Origin: Amaranthus tricolor
Lineage: Eukaryota; Streptophyta; Magnoliopsida; Caryophyllales; Amaranthaceae
Reading direction: 5' to 3'
Assembly: GCF_026212465.1 (NCBI RefSeq)
Contig: NC_080059.1
Span: 18,810,273-18,874,272 of the forward strand
DNA: 64,000 nucleotides
Every line of letters starts with the position of its first letter. Position 1 is the first letter of the stretch. A program made the position numbers and the translations under genes. Positions 11,742 through 22,566 of this stretch are shown here, piece by piece. The notes under the pieces were generated by a model, which saw nothing but the letters and a program-made list of their open reading frames with translations, searched no databases and was not told where the DNA came from.

Positions 11742-12241
11742 TAGGGGTGTAAGTAATTTGGTTTGACTATATTTTAAATTTGATTTGGTTTGGACTGAAT
11801 TTTAATTATAATTCGGTGTTCGGTTTGGACTCGGTCTAGGGTCCAACAAAAGCAAAAAACCTAAAAAACCGAAATATAAAAGACATTTTATATCTTCCAT
11901 TTGATTTGTTTGAACTTTTGCCCTTATTTTTAGATTTTTGTTAAAAGTTTTTTACTTGTTCAAATTAAAAACCCTAAAATTATTAATATCTATTTAAGAG
12001 CTTTAGAAAGAATAAATTTTAAACAATGCATGCAAATTTGATTTTCGGTGCAAAATATACAAATCGGTGCAATTCGGTCTATTCGGTTCAATTTAGATTG
12101 GTATTTTAAAATTAGGTTGGGTTCAATTTGAATTATAAATATTATGATTTGGATTTGGATTGGACAAATCAAAACCGAATTTTATTCGGTTTGATTTGGA
12201 TTTGTATCGAATCCAAACCAAAAACTAAACTTTCACCCCTA
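11742..12241. mobile_element. hAT-type MITE (500 bp)
   Basis: Termini TAGGGGTG and CACCCCTA are a perfect 8-base inverted pair, typical of plant hAT elements. The 8-bp flanks are ATTACCCT (11734-11741) and ATTATCCT (12242-12249), seven of eight identical, as expected for a slightly aged hAT target duplication. The interior is rich in TTCGGTT and GGATTTGGATT words and has no transposase. The surrounding 11650-11741 and 12250-12400 resemble the Stowaway interior at 7076-7348, so this looks like a nested insertion. Confidence 0.8.
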
Positions 12242-12460
12242 ATTATCCTTACTAATTTTAACCTATTTACTCATATACCTTTAATACCCCCAACTAACCC
12301 ACTCTTATCTATGATAAACGAATTCTAAATTAACCCATCTACCCTAATTAACCTACCCACCAAACTAGCCAATCCCTCCTTTTTTTAAAAGAAATCCTAC
12401 CTCCCCATATCATACCCCATCAACTGCCTTACACGCCTCTCTATTTTTATCTCCACGTAT

Positions 12461-12970
12461 TCTTGTGAGAGATGGTATCTTTGAGAGATCGTCTTTAATT
12501 GGGACGATCCATGAAGAAAAAAATGTGGAGTAATTTACTCGGTGGATATTAAGAATATTGTAAGTAGACATTTAAAATATTTTAAGTACTACATGCTTAC
12601 TCGGTGGGCATTAAGAATATTGTAAGTAGGCATTAAAGATATGATAAGTAAACATTTAAGGATAATGTTAGTAGACATTAAGATTACTGTATCTAGGCAT
12701 TAAAGGATAATATAATTATGGCATTAAGGATATTGTAAGTAGGCATTATGGATAGGATCAGTAGGCATTAAGCATGATGTAAGTAGGCATTAAGGATGGT
12801 ATAAGTAGGCATTAAGGATACTATAAGTAGGCATTAAAGATGATGTAAGTAGGCATTAAGGATGATGTATATAGACAATAACGTTACAGTAAGTAGGCAT
12901 TAAGCTTAATGAGCTGGTCTTTAGAGACGTCTCTCAAAGACATGGTCTCTTAGGAGACCGACTATTTTAC
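12461..12970. mobile_element. TIR element (GAGAGACGGTCTC type) filled with a minisatellite
   Basis: The left arm, about 12461-12530 (TTGTGAGAGATGGTATCTTTGAGAGATCGTCTTT), pairs imperfectly with the right arm at about 12915-12965, which on the other strand reads AAGAGACCATGTCTTTGAGAGACGTCTCT. The shared core TCTTTGAGAGA is perfect. Between the arms lies the 22-bp repeat array. No coding sequence and no clear target duplication were found. The TIR style suggests a Mutator-like MITE; that class is inferred. Confidence 0.55.
12541..12915 (+). repeat. 22-bp minisatellite, GTAAGTAGGCATTAAGGATGAT type
   Basis: About 16 degenerate units share GTAAGTAGGCATTAAGGATGAT with variation mainly in the last 5-6 positions. 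The units are head-to-tail and mostly 22 bp long, lying entirely between the two arms of the TIR element. The same unit reappears at 61795-62436. Confidence 0.85.
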
Positions 12971-13244
12971 TGGCTTTGTGAAGAACCCTAGGCTAAGATC
13001 TTCATCAATTGCATCTCTCTCACATACTCTTCCTCATCTCAGCAACAATCATCCTCCATTTAAATACCAATATCTCTCTCTCATCTTCTATTTCTTGAAG
13101 ATCATTATCAAGTTTCTGTCTCTCACTCTTCTTTATTTGTTTCTTTGTTTTTAGGTTGATAAAAAACCCTCAGTTGCTTTTCACTAGTGACCCCAAAGGG
13201 GTTGATGATGAAAATTTTAAAATGCCTGTCAATGAAGTTGTATG

Positions 13245-14413
13245 TGTAGAAACGTTTAGAGAATAACATTGGGAGGGGGGGAGGTTGAATTGTTGTTTGA
13301 TAAGGTTAAGCGTTTCGCCCTGTTTTTGGGGAATTAAAACTTGAACTTGATGCGTGAACTTAGAAAGAGACAAAAAATTTTTTACGTGGAAATCTTCTAA
13401 GCCTAAATAGAAGGAAAAACCATGATCCCCGGGATTTCAAATTCTCCACTATGTTTTAGGCAATTCGTTACAATTACATAAAACAAACAAACCTAGGCCA
13501 ACTTGAGTTTCTCACTAAACTCAATTCTCTTTCTCTAACTCTTGCTTCGCTCAAGCTTCCTCTATGAAGCTCTGTTTCTCTAGACTTCCCCAAGTCTTGT
13601 TATAATAATTTTCTCAAAAACCCTTTTACAAAGGCTAAAATAAAGATAAAATTAATGAGTTACACAAGAAATATTTCTTAGTTAATTGGCAATTAAGGAG
13701 TAATGAATATTTCTTGTTATTTTTCTCACCAAATAACCGGTTAAAAATATTTCCTTTTATATAGGAAAATGACATAGCCTTTAAAATAAAACAACTACCC
13801 ACTTTACTCTTTATTCCTAAAAATTAAAGAGGAATAAGTAAAACGTGTTTTGCAAGTAATTGAAAAGCTACGGTTTCTTTTCTAATTAAGGCAAATAAAT
13901 TTTTCTTAAATAAAACCTAATAAATCATGCCTATTAAAGTGGAGAAAAAAATAGGAGAAATTTTCTCCACTACTTTAGAAAGTGTAACAGTTATTTAAAT
14001 CATTGTTATAAAAATTCTTTTGCCAACTAACTCATTAATATAATTATGCAACCAATTAACCTTACCCATACATCAACTAAAAAAAACTAAAAAATATTTT
14101 CTTCATAATTTTTCCACTGACGCTGATTCTTCCAGGGTTGAATCTTGGTAAAAAGGCATTGTCTCCACTCATCAACAAGTATCGTCAGACTATCAACTTA
14201 GGAACAGTAGACCTCCTGTCTACATTTGACATCCTATAGCGATGTTCGTATCTAACTTCCTTGGATATCTTTGGCACGTACAAAGTCCATAGACCAAGTC
14301 TTAGTTACTATCAACGATCCTTATCAAGACCAGATATCAGTCTGCACCCAATCTTTAAAATATAGTTGTTTATATTTAAGTTTAGTCATCATCAAAACCT
14401 AAAAAGGTCAACA
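13245..14413 (-). mobile_element. Solo LTR of the SIRE-like Copia family
   Basis: On the minus strand it begins TGTTGACCTTTTTAGGTTTT and ends CGTTTCTACA. It shares with the LTRs of elements A and B, in the same order, the start (GGTTTTGATGATGAC), CTTAGGAACAGTAGACC, the TTACGTGGAAA and AACAGAAGG-type blocks, TAAGCGTTT and the G-rich 3' portion. No PBS, gag or polypurine tract flanks it. The 5-bp flanks (GTATG and ATACG) do not match, so a clean unequal recombination cannot be shown. Confidence 0.75.
13755..13763 (-). promoter_or_regulatory. TATA box of the solo LTR
   Basis: TATATAAAA on the minus strand lies in the middle of the LTR. The matching position in the other LTRs of the family carries TATAAATAG. 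This is a likely Pol II promoter of the ancestral element; activity is unknown. Confidence 0.4.
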
Positions 14414-14640
14414 ATACGTCCATCCAGTGACTCTTATGATAACGAATAATCCCTAGGTTGAGATAGATCAACGGTGTGGACGAGAGTTTGATGCGGAGGG
14501 TGAACCCATCTATACTTTAGATTTTTTGGTTAATCCAAATCGCGAATATACTTGGGCTTAAGCTGTGTTTGCGGATAGTGATGTTGAGGAAAAATGGTTT
14601 AATAGCCTCCGTCCATTTACAAGTATATATATGGTCTTTT

Positions 14641-15721
14641 GATTGCATTCTGAAAATGCTTTATGATAAAGATTTTTTACAATATTATTTGATGCAATTT
14701 TTACCTTGTACTTGGTGAACTTAAAGTGTGACCCATTCTTTTTTTGCCAAAAAAATTGAACAGTGATTTGGTTTGGTTTTGTTTGGTTATAGGTGGCTTG
14801 GTATTGCCACCCGATTTACATCTTGGAGATTACCAACATCTATTTTCATTAAATATTTATTTGGTTGTGCCTTTTTTGATGCTTGTATTTGGTTTCTACA
14901 TTCATTCTGCCTTGTCTATTGTTGCTGCTACATTACTGTTTTGATCTCTGAATTTTTTGGTTGTTATGTTGATTGCTAGCAGTTGAGAAAATATGAGTTT
15001 GGTTTTTTTTTTTTTTTGACAATTTGAATTTTTGATATCTAGATGAAAAATTAAATTATTATATTTTGGTTGGTTGGTTAAATAATGGAGGTTCTTTGAA
15101 ATTTTCTAAAATATTTTGTGGCAAAAGTATTAATTCATCAGTATTTTTATTTTTACAATTCTTTAGTCATTGAAAGAAAAAAATATGCAATCACATGATC
15201 CACCAGGAATGCACCTACCTCGAAGCTGTGGAAGAGTTGAAAAAACTTTTGAAGATTAATTAATACATCTATGTAATTTTCTTTTTTAATTAGATGAATT
15301 TTCAATAGTTTATAAATTTCAAGCCAATTTTTTGTAGAATATTTTTAATCGTTATGTTGAAAATTCATCTACTAATGTTTCCTAAATCCTAAGTTTTAAT
15401 TATTTTTGTTTGGTGGAAGTGGTGAAATTGGATGAAAATTTGGTGCCATTTACCATCAAATTGCAAATTTTGGGTGGGGAATTAAATTTAAGAATTTTTT
15501 GGAGTCAAAAAATTTGTTAGAAAATAGAAAATTTGATTTATTGGGAGAAAAGTTAATTTTTAGAAGGAGTAATTAAGTTAATAAGGGATAATTAGCCAAG
15601 TATTAAAAATACACTCTCTCGTTTATAAGTGGTCACATTTGACCAACTAAAAATGATGCAAAGTCAAATGAGACTATTAGAGTAAACAAGAGAAAATAAT
15701 CTTGTTAATATTTATTGAGAT
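14641..15721. other. AT-rich stretch, no gene supported
   Basis: Short open frames around 14744-14979 are hydrophobic and low in complexity; I do not recognise them. A GT-rich, T-rich tract ends in a poly-T at about 15005-15019. At about 15600-15700 there is a Stowaway-like left end (ACTCTCTCGTTTATAAGTGG) without its partner. Confidence 0.4.
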
Positions 15722-16137
15722 CTTCTATATGGTAGCAACATACTTTTAATTTATGAAACGATAGTGGTAGCAAATCTAAAAAATTCTATTGAATAGCATT
15801 ATAATGTTGTACTTAAAACTACATTTACTTAATGGGCTAAAAACGTTTAATTGGATGTTAAGTTGTGAAATATCTTAGGAATATTCTATATGGTAGCAAC
15901 ATACTTTTATGAAACGCCAGTGGTAGCAAATCTTAACTATAAAATCTATTGTAGATTTAAGGAAAGAGGACAAGGAAAAATAAGATATTTCACAACTTAA
16001 CGGTCAATTAAATGTTTTTAATCTATTTATATTATTGTAGCTCTAAGTACAACATCATAATGCTATTTGGAGGAATATTTTTTAGGATTTGCTACCATTG
16101 CACTTCATAAAAGTATATTGTTACCATATAGAATATC
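15722..16137. repeat. Foldback (long inverted-repeat) element with a third partial copy
   Basis: The left arm (about 15722-15880, TCTATATGGTAGCAACATAC to TGTTAAGTTGTGAAATATC) is repeated inverted at about 15986-16137 (GATATTTCACAACTTAACGG to GTTACCATATAGAATA). Between them, 15886-15941 is a direct partial copy of the left terminus (TTCTATATGGTAGCAACATA, GCCAGTGGTAGCAAATCTTA). The arms, about 150 bp each, would form a long hairpin. No coding capacity. The element class is not recognisable from the ends. Confidence 0.7.
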
Positions 16138-16299
16138 CCTTATTTATTTAATTATTTTATTAATTATATGTTTGATTTTTTAAATAAATATTAGTTTAAT
16201 TAATTAATTTCTTTATTTGTGTTTTTAATTAATTAAGTAGAAAAAAGACTGTTAATCGTAGTAGAGGAAAAGGATTTTTAAAAGTATATTTACTCTTAT

Positions 16300-16530
16300 T
16301 GTTTCCTTTCTATTAGTTCATTGTTTTCTTTTGTAGTAGTTCTACCTTATTTTATAGGCCTTTAAGTTATCTTGCACAACCACGTCTCTTTATCTTCTTC
16401 GAGCCGGGAGACTCCTTTGGCCGCGCTCTCCTTAATGGGTATGAGTTGCCGCTGTCTTTCCCACCCCAGACCTTGACCTTAATTTTTTTTCTAAGAGCGG
16501 AATATAATAGGTAAGATGATGATGATGATA
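16300..16530 (+). repeat. 3' end of an RTE-like LINE or related SINE
   Basis: The sequence TTCGAGCCGGGAGACTCCTT, GGGTATGAGTTGCCGCTGTC, CCACCCCAGACCTTGACC, AAGAGCGGAATATAATAGG and then a short (GATGAT) tail resembles the 3'-UTR block and short-repeat tail of plant RTE LINEs and of SINEs that share it. No ORF remains. The left boundary is a guess. Confidence 0.5.
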
Positions 16531-17969
16531 TTTACTACAATAGTTATAGGCATTTTAGAGGGACCTTCATGAGAAAAGTATTATTAAGTATGCCCGTTGT
16601 ACTCGGTAGGAGCAGATAGGTAGATAAAGTCAGGTGTGGAGGGCTAGTAGTTTAGAATATGTATATACTCCCCTTATTGACCTAATGAGCAAGCATAGTG
16701 TCTCAAGGTCAACTGATGACGAGCATATGTCTAGATTATTACCTTAGGACCAGTGTTCTAATCATTCACGTTTGTTAGGATATCTTCCTAAATCTTCTAA
16801 AGAATGTAGCTTCAAATGTATTACAGTAATGAAATTGCGCTGCTACAATGTAATGTCGACTTGCATGAAGTGATAAAGGATTGTATCTTATAAGGTAGAG
16901 AAATTTCCACAAATCAGGCAAAAGTTACATTAAATAAATACCCTACTTCACACCTAATGTGAGAGTTCCTCACTAAAAGATCTAAATGAAACTACATATA
17001 AACCTATGGAAAAGTTTTGGACCCAATGGGAGAGTGCCACTATACGCTTGAAATTAGACTTTCTAAGTACTTAATTGGTGTTCTTACTGATTTTTGCGTC
17101 ATTGGTAATTTACGGCCCTCTAACGTGTGTTGCTTGTGGAAATTGCAATTTTATAATGGGCAATTTTTCAATGTTATAATGGGCAATTCTACTATTTCCG
17201 CCATCTCTTAAAGTTTTTTCACATTATAATATTGCGCAGTTGTATTTGCTTGTCCATATTAGAATATTTCTCATTTTAAGAAAGAATGTCCTTATTGGTT
17301 TACAAAATCAAAATTTTTTTCCTAACTGATTCCTACAAAAGTCATGATTTTTATTTGGTCTATTGGTAAATAAATGCTCTCATACACTTTAAGAAAGTTT
17401 TAAAACATTCCTTTCCCCTCTCTCCCTCTTCTTAATTTTTTCTACCTTTCTTATCATTTTGTCGTTCCTCTCTCTTTACTATAATCAAACGTCTCTAATT
17501 TTTTTAAATTAATCTTAAAGTTCACACTTTTGTCTTTGTTTTGAGATTTAATTTATGGCTTAAAGAAAGCCCTTATTGCCCGAAACGACGGATGAGAAAA
17601 AAATTAAGAACTTATTGTTAAGTACATTTATCGATTTTGTATTTAAAAATTCTCATTACAACACAATATTCTCTGTTTCATACTTTGTGTCCTCTATGCC
17701 TCATAGACAAACATTAAGAAACGAAAAGACTATTTTGTTGTCTTAATTACATAACTATACAAATATATATTTTTTATTTTGTATTTACTATGAAAATTAG
17801 GAAAATATTAAATGAACTATGTTTAGGCTATACGTAATGATTTAACTTGACATTAACTCGTTTGATTAAATGAATAATACATATTTGTTTTAGGTATAAA
17901 TTTTTTACCTTAGCCTAACCCATTTAATAATCAAATTAGGTTGGATAGACCCATTTAATTAATTGGGTA
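16531..17969. other. Spacer without recognisable genes
   Basis: I found no coding region. A short open frame at 17017-17211 has no recognisable motif. Confidence 0.4.
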
Positions 17970-18438
17970 TGTTGGATATGGTGACTCATCATCCCATCTT
18001 GATTCTCGAGTCCATTAACGATGTGGAAGGTTTAGAGGCATGTAATGATATATGGGATATATAAAGAAACTATGCATGTTCTTTTTAAGGACCTGATGCT
18101 CGCACAACCTATGGCTCGACTAAGTCATGTCCCTTGACCAGGTCGAGGTAAAATAGTGAAGCCTCTAATCTCTTATAATTACTCGCTTGACCTTACTAAA
18201 CTCCTCTACCGGGTCGAGCAGATTTATCGAGGCTACTGTTTAATGCGAGGCTTGTTATATCTCAATATTATATCATTTATGTTTTTTCTTGTTCCAAAGC
18301 CTATAAAAGGCTATAGTACATCAATTATAAGCATATGGAAGATCTAATTGATCAAATCAAATGAGAATTAAGAGTGTGAGTGCCACAATAAACTTAGAGT
18401 TTCTAGTGACATTTGCTTTGGTTCTTCCATGTATCAAA
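17970..18438 (+). repeat. Possible small LTR-like repeat with a TATA box
   Basis: The stretch begins TGTTGGATATGG, has a clear CTATAAAAGG at 18301-18310, and could end at TGTATCA (18432-18438), all consistent with a short LTR. However, the 5-bp flanks do not match, no partner copy or PBS is in view, and the ends were picked by the TG...CA rule alone. Confidence 0.25.
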
Positions 18439-18675
18439 GCGTAAAAGTCTAAATGGAAGGTAACTATTTTTTTCTAATATATAATATACCTAATGATGCG
18501 GTTCAAAAGGAACTGCAATAAACAATAATTTATTTGATGTGGTTTCAGTAGAATCGCAGCCCAAAAGCCATTATCTACTACGGTATTATGTCAATCGCAA
18601 CATATTATTTTTAAATTTTTTTTTCACTTTATATGCTTTTATTATAACGAATAATATGTAGTACATACCTTACCT

Positions 18676-19316
18676 AGCTAGTGTTCCATTAACATTGAAA
18701 CAACTATTAAATCTTCAGGTCTTTTCATTGCTATTCGATGAGCACTCATATTTGCACCAACGTGTACATTAAAAGAATCAAACCTTATCCAATTACGAAA
18801 TCCATCCATCACAAAAGAATCTTGTCCAATATTATCATAATTGAATAAATAACCAGCAAAACAAAAAGCTGAATCTTTCTTAGCACTATATTCAAGCCAT
18901 ATTTTGTATTTATCAAACCATTTCGGATTAAATCAACGAGTTTTTGTTCCAAACTTTGTGAGTTTCTATTCATGTATATAAGGTTGGCAAAGGTCTTTTG
19001 AACAATATCCTCTTCTAACGATATCTCGGTCACTTGGGTGAAATTGAGACATTCTTCTCCTTTTTCTTGGGTGTTGAGGAATATTCAAAACAACAATAGA
19101 ATTTAATCTTCCTTCATTTATCGGGTTCCGGATTTTGAAAGTTGAATTAGGTTCATTTTCTTTCTCTTCATCTAAAGAAGAAATAGATGATGGAGTAGGA
19201 TTAGACTTATCCCCACTTTCTTTACTCAATGTTTTGCGAAAATAGAGGCTGTACTCACTTGCTTTCTCTTCATTATTTTGATTTTTGAATTCTAGCAAAA
19301 CAATAAAATACATTAA
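18676..19316 (-). pseudogene. hAT transposase N-terminal zinc-finger part (ZMYM1-like)
   Basis: This is the N-terminal segment of a plant hAT-type transposase of the kind annotated as TTF-type zinc finger/DUF4371 or zinc finger MYM-type protein 1-like. A basic/acidic leader is followed by FHPSDRDIVRRGYCSKDLCQ, a region matching the family's DIVRRAYLQRGPCQP block, then KLTKFGTKTR, FNPKWFDKYKIWLEYSAKKD and SAFCFAGYLF, which form the TTF-like zinc-binding region (one Cys position reads Ala-Gly), then GFRNWIR. Two in-frame stops interrupt it (TAG after PYIHE, TGA before FNPKWF), and the frame ends at LMEH near 18677. The catalytic and dimerisation parts are absent. A dead fragment. Confidence 0.75.
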
Positions 19317-19665
19317 CAAATATTCAATTATTCAATCATTCAAAGAAGATAAATAAAAAAAATCAAAAAATATTCAATTATTGAAGATTAACAAACACAT
19401 TTACATTAACAAATATTTTTTTTGGCAAATAAAAAAATATTATTATTTACCAGAATCAAAACCATACAAAACCAAACTGAAAGCCACAATCGAAGTTCTA
19501 TTGCATCAGTATGGAACCAAGGCCCACTTCCTAGGAAGGGTTTTCAAGGCCTACTCGTCATATACGAACTAGGACAGGCTTAACAGTAAACCAAAACTGA
19601 AATACAAAATAGAGGCATCCAAAACAAAACAAAACAAAAAGCTCTATACAATTAAGCTAGCCACC

Positions 19666-20202
19666 CTAAAATCCTACTGTCTGAACAATGAGGATATAAG
19701 CTTTAGATACGAAGCTTAATGTTAGATTTGATATTAGCAACAATATGTTTCGGTTCTTCCAAATATGGTAAATAACTGCTGAGTAAATAGCACAAAACAC
19801 ATGTCGTTGCATCTTTGAAGCTTTAAACTTCCTGAAATCCATATGCTCAATAGAGCATAGCTTAATCCCTAGCCAATTCCTCACCTCAATAACAATCATC
19901 ACATTGAAAACACATTTAAAAAATAAATGTTTAACAGTCTCAGTATGAGAACCACATAGAGGACATAGCTCATTATCCACAACCCCAAACTTCATAAGTT
20001 GATCTTTGGTCTTCATCCTCTGAATGGTCACCAAGCAACATATAAAACGTATCTTTGGAATAGAAAGCCTATTCCAAACCAAGCTTTTCCACCAAACCTT
20101 TATGCATGGATCAAGTAGTGCCTTGTAAGTCTCCTTAATCAAATATGAATTTTCACTAACACACTGATAGAGAGTATCCTTTACAGCACAAATTTTCTTC
20201 AA
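19666..20202 (-). pseudogene. L1 ORF2 C-terminal zinc-binding (zf-RVT) region
   Basis: This 178-codon open stretch reads WWKSLVWNRLSIPKIRFICC, then LVTIQRMKTKDQLMKFG, then CPLCGSHTETVKHLFFKC, which is the CPxCx-n-HLFxxC zinc-binding motif of the plant LINE reverse transcriptase C-terminus. The tail RHVFCAIYSAVIYHIWKNRN is also typical. It is the 3' end of ORF2. The stretch upstream (20203-20730) keeps the frame order but has many stops and frameshifts, so the whole ORF is dead. Confidence 0.85.
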
Positions 20203-20559
20203 TGCCCAACTAGCTATGATAGAGGCATTGAAGGTTTTCCATCTGCCACCTTTAGCATAAAGACCATGAACCCACCAGACCCAAAATGATTAGCTTAGCT
20301 TGGACAGGTGCCACGCAATCTTACCAACTGTAGTAACATTCTAAACATGAAGGTTCCTAACTCTCAACCCTCCTTCTTTCTTTGGTTTATAAACCTCCTT
20401 TCAATTAACATTGCCTGCCATATGAGTTTCCTTAACACTAAACAAAAGAAACGATCTACAAATACAATTAACTATTTTAATGACTCGTTGAGGAAGTATA
20501 AAGCTCTGACATTAGTATGTTGAAATACTCATCAAAACTGAATTAGAGTTGCAAACGAG

Positions 20560-21472
20560 CTGCGTAGGAAAGATTTAATGCCTACCAACCTCCTATCCAC
20601 TTAGTCATCCTATCAGCAATTCGCTCATAATCAACTGCACTTACCCTCTTCGAAGACTAAGGAACCCCTAGATACTTAAAAGGGAGAGTGCCAAAAGTAA
20701 ATTGAGATAACTCACCCAATTCTTTCTTGATGTTACAAGGCACACGACACACATGTTGTGTATATGGGAGATTTCAAAAGATTAGCTTGCAGCCCTAAAG
20801 TTATGGAGAAGTATTGGATACAGTTACATAAAGTTCTAACAGAAGAGACGTCACCCTTATAGAATAACATTAAATCATCTACAAAGCACAAATGGGAGAG
20901 CATGATAGTTCTACATCTTGGGTGAAAGCTGTATGTACCCTTACCACTTTTTAATAATATGGACAAGTATTACATACCAATTACAAAAAGTAACGGAGAT
21001 AGAGGATCTCCTTCTCTGAGGCCTCTTTTAGCCTTAATAATAGGGGTGGGACATTCATTAACAAGGATCACATAGCTAGTAGAGGAAATATAGACCATAA
21101 TGATTTTAATGAAATGAGGGGGAAAGTTGAGAACAACCAACATTTCTTTGATGAAGCTCCAGTTCAAAAAATCATAAGCTTTACATAAGTCGATCTTCAT
21201 GAGACAACTAGGAGAGCAACTCTGTCTGGTGTAATGCTTAACAAGATCTTGACATAATAAAACATTATGCAAAATACTTCTACCAGCAACAAATGCCCCT
21301 TGAGCTTGATCAATAATACTTTCAAGGACTAATGTTAGTCTAGAGCAAATAAGTTTGGAGATACATTTATATAGAATATGACAACATGAGATAGGCCGAA
21401 AATCACCTGGAGAGGAAGGACACTGAACCTTTGGAATGAGCGTAATAGTAGAAGTATTTCAAAACAGTTTTC
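20560..21472 (-). pseudogene. L1 ORF2 reverse transcriptase palm region
   Basis: Reading on the minus strand from about 21470, the blocks are NTSTITLIPKVQCPSSPGDF, RPISCCHILYKCISKLIC, GAFVAGRSILHNVLLCQDL, LMKIDLCKAYDFLNW (motif A, D present), KRGLREGDPLSPLLFVI (motif B) and LSHLCFVDDLMLFYKG (motif C, FVDD, both aspartates present), then SADYERIADRMTKWIGGW. Several stops and frame changes break it up (for example before FVDD near 20967 and at the right edge). The catalytic residues survive, so decay is moderate; the L1 itself cannot be active because of its interruptions. Confidence 0.85.
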
Positions 21473-22566
21473 TGGAACTGTTTCAAGTCGAATAATAGAT
21501 CTATTTATGTGTGAAAATGAACTTAAACAAGAACAAGGGATTTGTTAGCGAGGTTCAGCTATTAATAGCCTACTCCCCGCCTATGGGTTCTCTTCTATCC
21601 CTTAGGATTCAACGCCTTTTATTAATGAACTTTATGACAACTAAGAAGATCTCTTTATCTTCTCTCACCACGCTCTTTCCCTTGAAGAACGTCTTACAAG
21701 TTCCCTTAATACAAGTACTAATCCCAATCTCACAAAAGAAAAAACAAATTGAATACTTTAAAAAGTATTCCAGGCTTAGGCGTAATTATAATCAAAAGTT
21801 CTAACTCTTTTTAACTCTAAAACCTATTACAAATGAAAGAGTTAGATGAACTAAGTTTTTACAATGCTTTATGAATGTTAGATCTTAATTCAAGAAGAGA
21901 GAAAATTATGAGAAGTGTTGCTAGTCTTAACTTGCAAGCTAAGGAAGCTTCATCCGACAATATAGTTAATTTGATTCATCTGGGCCAGTTTTCAAAACTT
22001 TAAGCCTTAATTAAAACTGACCCTCCACTGAAGACTTATTCAAGCATGTCTTTGATTGCTATTTTTAGCTATTTGAACTCTTGATGTGCTGCCACGTTAA
22101 TACTCATACAAGGTATTTAAAATTTAATAATTCAAACAATAAAACCATGAAAATATTATTTAAATTAAATTCCTATTTTTTAGCTTAATTTAAATACTTT
22201 TTCTTATTTTTAGTTAAGATTCAAAATGTCTCCTTATTTATAGGAAAACCTATAATTGGTAAACCTTGATTTCCAAGCAACTCATTTATTCAAATATTTA
22301 AACAACAAAATATATAATAATACATTTAAACATTTAAACATGTAAGACTTCTTAAACACACATATTTATTTAAATTCAAATTCAAATTTAATCTTATCCA
22401 AAGACAATTATCTTAAGTCATTTTAATTTAAACTTAATTCAATGTATTTCAGACTTAAAATATGTATCAATTAATTACTTAATATTTAATATGATTTTGG
22501 ACTTATTTAAACAATAAATATAATTACTTAATTTATTATTTAATTTAATTTGTGTTTGAATTATCA
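21473..22566 (-). mobile_element. Solo LTR (Copia-type) in L1 ORF2
   Basis: This non-coding block replaces the part of ORF2 between the QFLLSDD and NTSTITLIPK blocks. On the plus strand it begins about TGGAACTGTTTCAAGTCG and ends about GTGTTTGAATTATCA. It contains GATTTGTTAGCGAGGTTCAG and AGCCTACTCCCCGCC, words typical of Copia LTR ends, and an AT-rich body. No PBS or polypurine tract is associated. The flanks carry no matching 5-bp duplication, and about 45-50 ORF2 codons are missing at the junction, so insertion was accompanied or followed by a deletion. Boundaries are good to roughly 20 bases. Confidence 0.55.

Larger units (their letters stand above)
13150..14640 (+). pseudogene. Unidentified coding-like remnant interrupted by a solo LTR
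   Basis: Just left of the LTR, the frame reads LLFTSDPKGVDDENFK then MPVNEVV (about 13175-13240), preceded by a pyrimidine-rich stretch and AG that could be a splice acceptor. Just right of it, from about 14461, the frame reads EIDQRCGREFDAEGE, PIYTLDFLVNPNREYTWA, a stop, then AVFADSDVEEKWFNSLRPF to about 14640. Composition and acidic/aromatic content are gene-like, but I do not recognise a family, and stops occur. The link between the two parts is inferred only from their position around the insertion. It could be two unrelated fragments. Confidence 0.25.

Noticed and set aside
12541..12915. CRISPR-like array of short repeats
   Set aside because: Units are degenerate and head-to-tail without unique spacers, and the sequence is a plant nuclear one. 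It is a minisatellite.
14744..14979. Two overlapping hydrophobic frames, possible membrane protein
   Set aside because: Low-complexity T-rich sequence with no recognisable family and overlapping frames of equal quality.
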